Assembly: GCF_031426495.1 (NCBI RefSeq) | Contig: NZ_JANPLK010000077.1 | Span: 135,617-199,616, forward strand | DNA: 64,000 bases | Reading direction: 5' to 3' | Source of the DNA: Gemmatimonas sp. | Lineage (GTDB): Bacteria; Gemmatimonadota; Gemmatimonadetes; Gemmatimonadales; Gemmatimonadaceae | In this document: in pieces, positions 63,944 to 64,000 of the stretch | Numbering within the stretch: the first letter of the stretch is position 1 | Layout: each line of letters begins with the position of its first letter | Notes under the pieces: generated by a model | Told to the model about the DNA's origin: nothing | Seen by the model: only the letters and a program-made list of their open reading frames with translations | The model's database searches: none | Made by a program: the position numbers and the translations under genes

Positions 63944-64000
63944 GGGGGGCGGCGGGGGGGGAAGAAGCAGGACCCCAGAAAACAAAAAACCCCCCCCCCC
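63944..64000. other. Homopolymer-rich tail, possible contig end or sequencing artefact
   Basis: Runs of six to eight G (63944-63961), then A-rich sequence and 11 C at the very end, differ from everything else in the window. No gene is supported here. Confidence 0.5.

Noticed and set aside
63803..63985. 60-residue minus-strand frame at the right end
   Set aside because: It is made of Pro/Leu runs translated from the homopolymer tail and overlaps the clpP end.

Overview
The window is about 64 kb of high-GC bacterial chromosome. The protein set points to Gemmatimonadota, probably a Gemmatimonas-like organism. It combines SusC/SusD and other TonB receptors, many lipoproteins with LAAC-type lipoboxes, BNR beta-propeller secreted proteins and paired D-aminoacylase-like amidohydrolases. 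It also has a crtB-cruF-crtI carotenoid set of the kind expected for the acyclic, glycosylated carotenoids reported from Gemmatimonas. No IS element, prophage or CRISPR array is visible. The lineage call is an inference from gene content and protein style, not from a marker comparison.

Left part (1-24 kb). A truncated BNR/sortilin-type secreted protein is followed by two overlapping D-aminoacylase-like genes, all on the minus strand. Divergently come a SulP anion transporter, a beta-carbonic anhydrase and an unknown 163-residue protein. Housekeeping genes follow: ffh, lon, a DUF445 membrane protein, a metalloprotease-like lipoprotein, a prepilin peptidase, a TrmH/SpoU methyltransferase and an M48 lipoprotein peptidase. 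A tightly overlapping minus-strand operon encodes a double 5'-nucleotidase, an 88-residue unknown protein, adenosine deaminase and purine nucleoside phosphorylase. This is an AMP-to-hypoxanthine salvage line.

Centre (24-44.4 kb). This is a nearly continuous phosphate island. It holds udk, a PhoB/PhoR-like two-component pair, a class III sirtuin, a TonB-dependent receptor, two lipoproteins, pstS-pstC-pstA-pstB1-pstB2-phoU, ppx, convergent ppk, and a Pit transporter with its DUF47 partner. Four intergenic sites carry 11-bp-period direct repeats (GTGAC-N6-GTKAC type, reading toward the gene). They lie upstream of the receptor, the beta-helix lipoprotein, pstC and the DUF47-pit operon. I read them as Pho boxes. 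On the opposite strand the half-sites read like the E. coli CTGTCAC half-site, so the orientation is consistently reversed.

Right part (44.4-64 kb). A rhomboid protease, dnaK, an HtrA-type protease and tRNA-Leu(UAG) come first, followed by a short stretch of degenerate repeats. Next is a possible peptide-use cluster: S33 peptidase, FmdB-like protein, dipeptide epimerase-type enolase, sarcosine/N-methyl-amino-acid oxidase and a SusC/SusD pair. Then come the carotenoid genes crtB, cruF, an unknown 100-residue membrane protein and crtI, and finally tig and clpP. The last ~60 bases are homopolymer-rich and look like a contig end.

Gene expression style. Most gene junctions in operons overlap as ATGA or GTGA. 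Good Shine-Dalgarno sequences are rare (susC and clpP are exceptions). At least five genes instead have TAGNTT 5-7 bases upstream of ATG, as expected for leaderless transcripts. Convergent genes are separated by hairpins that include the stop codons.
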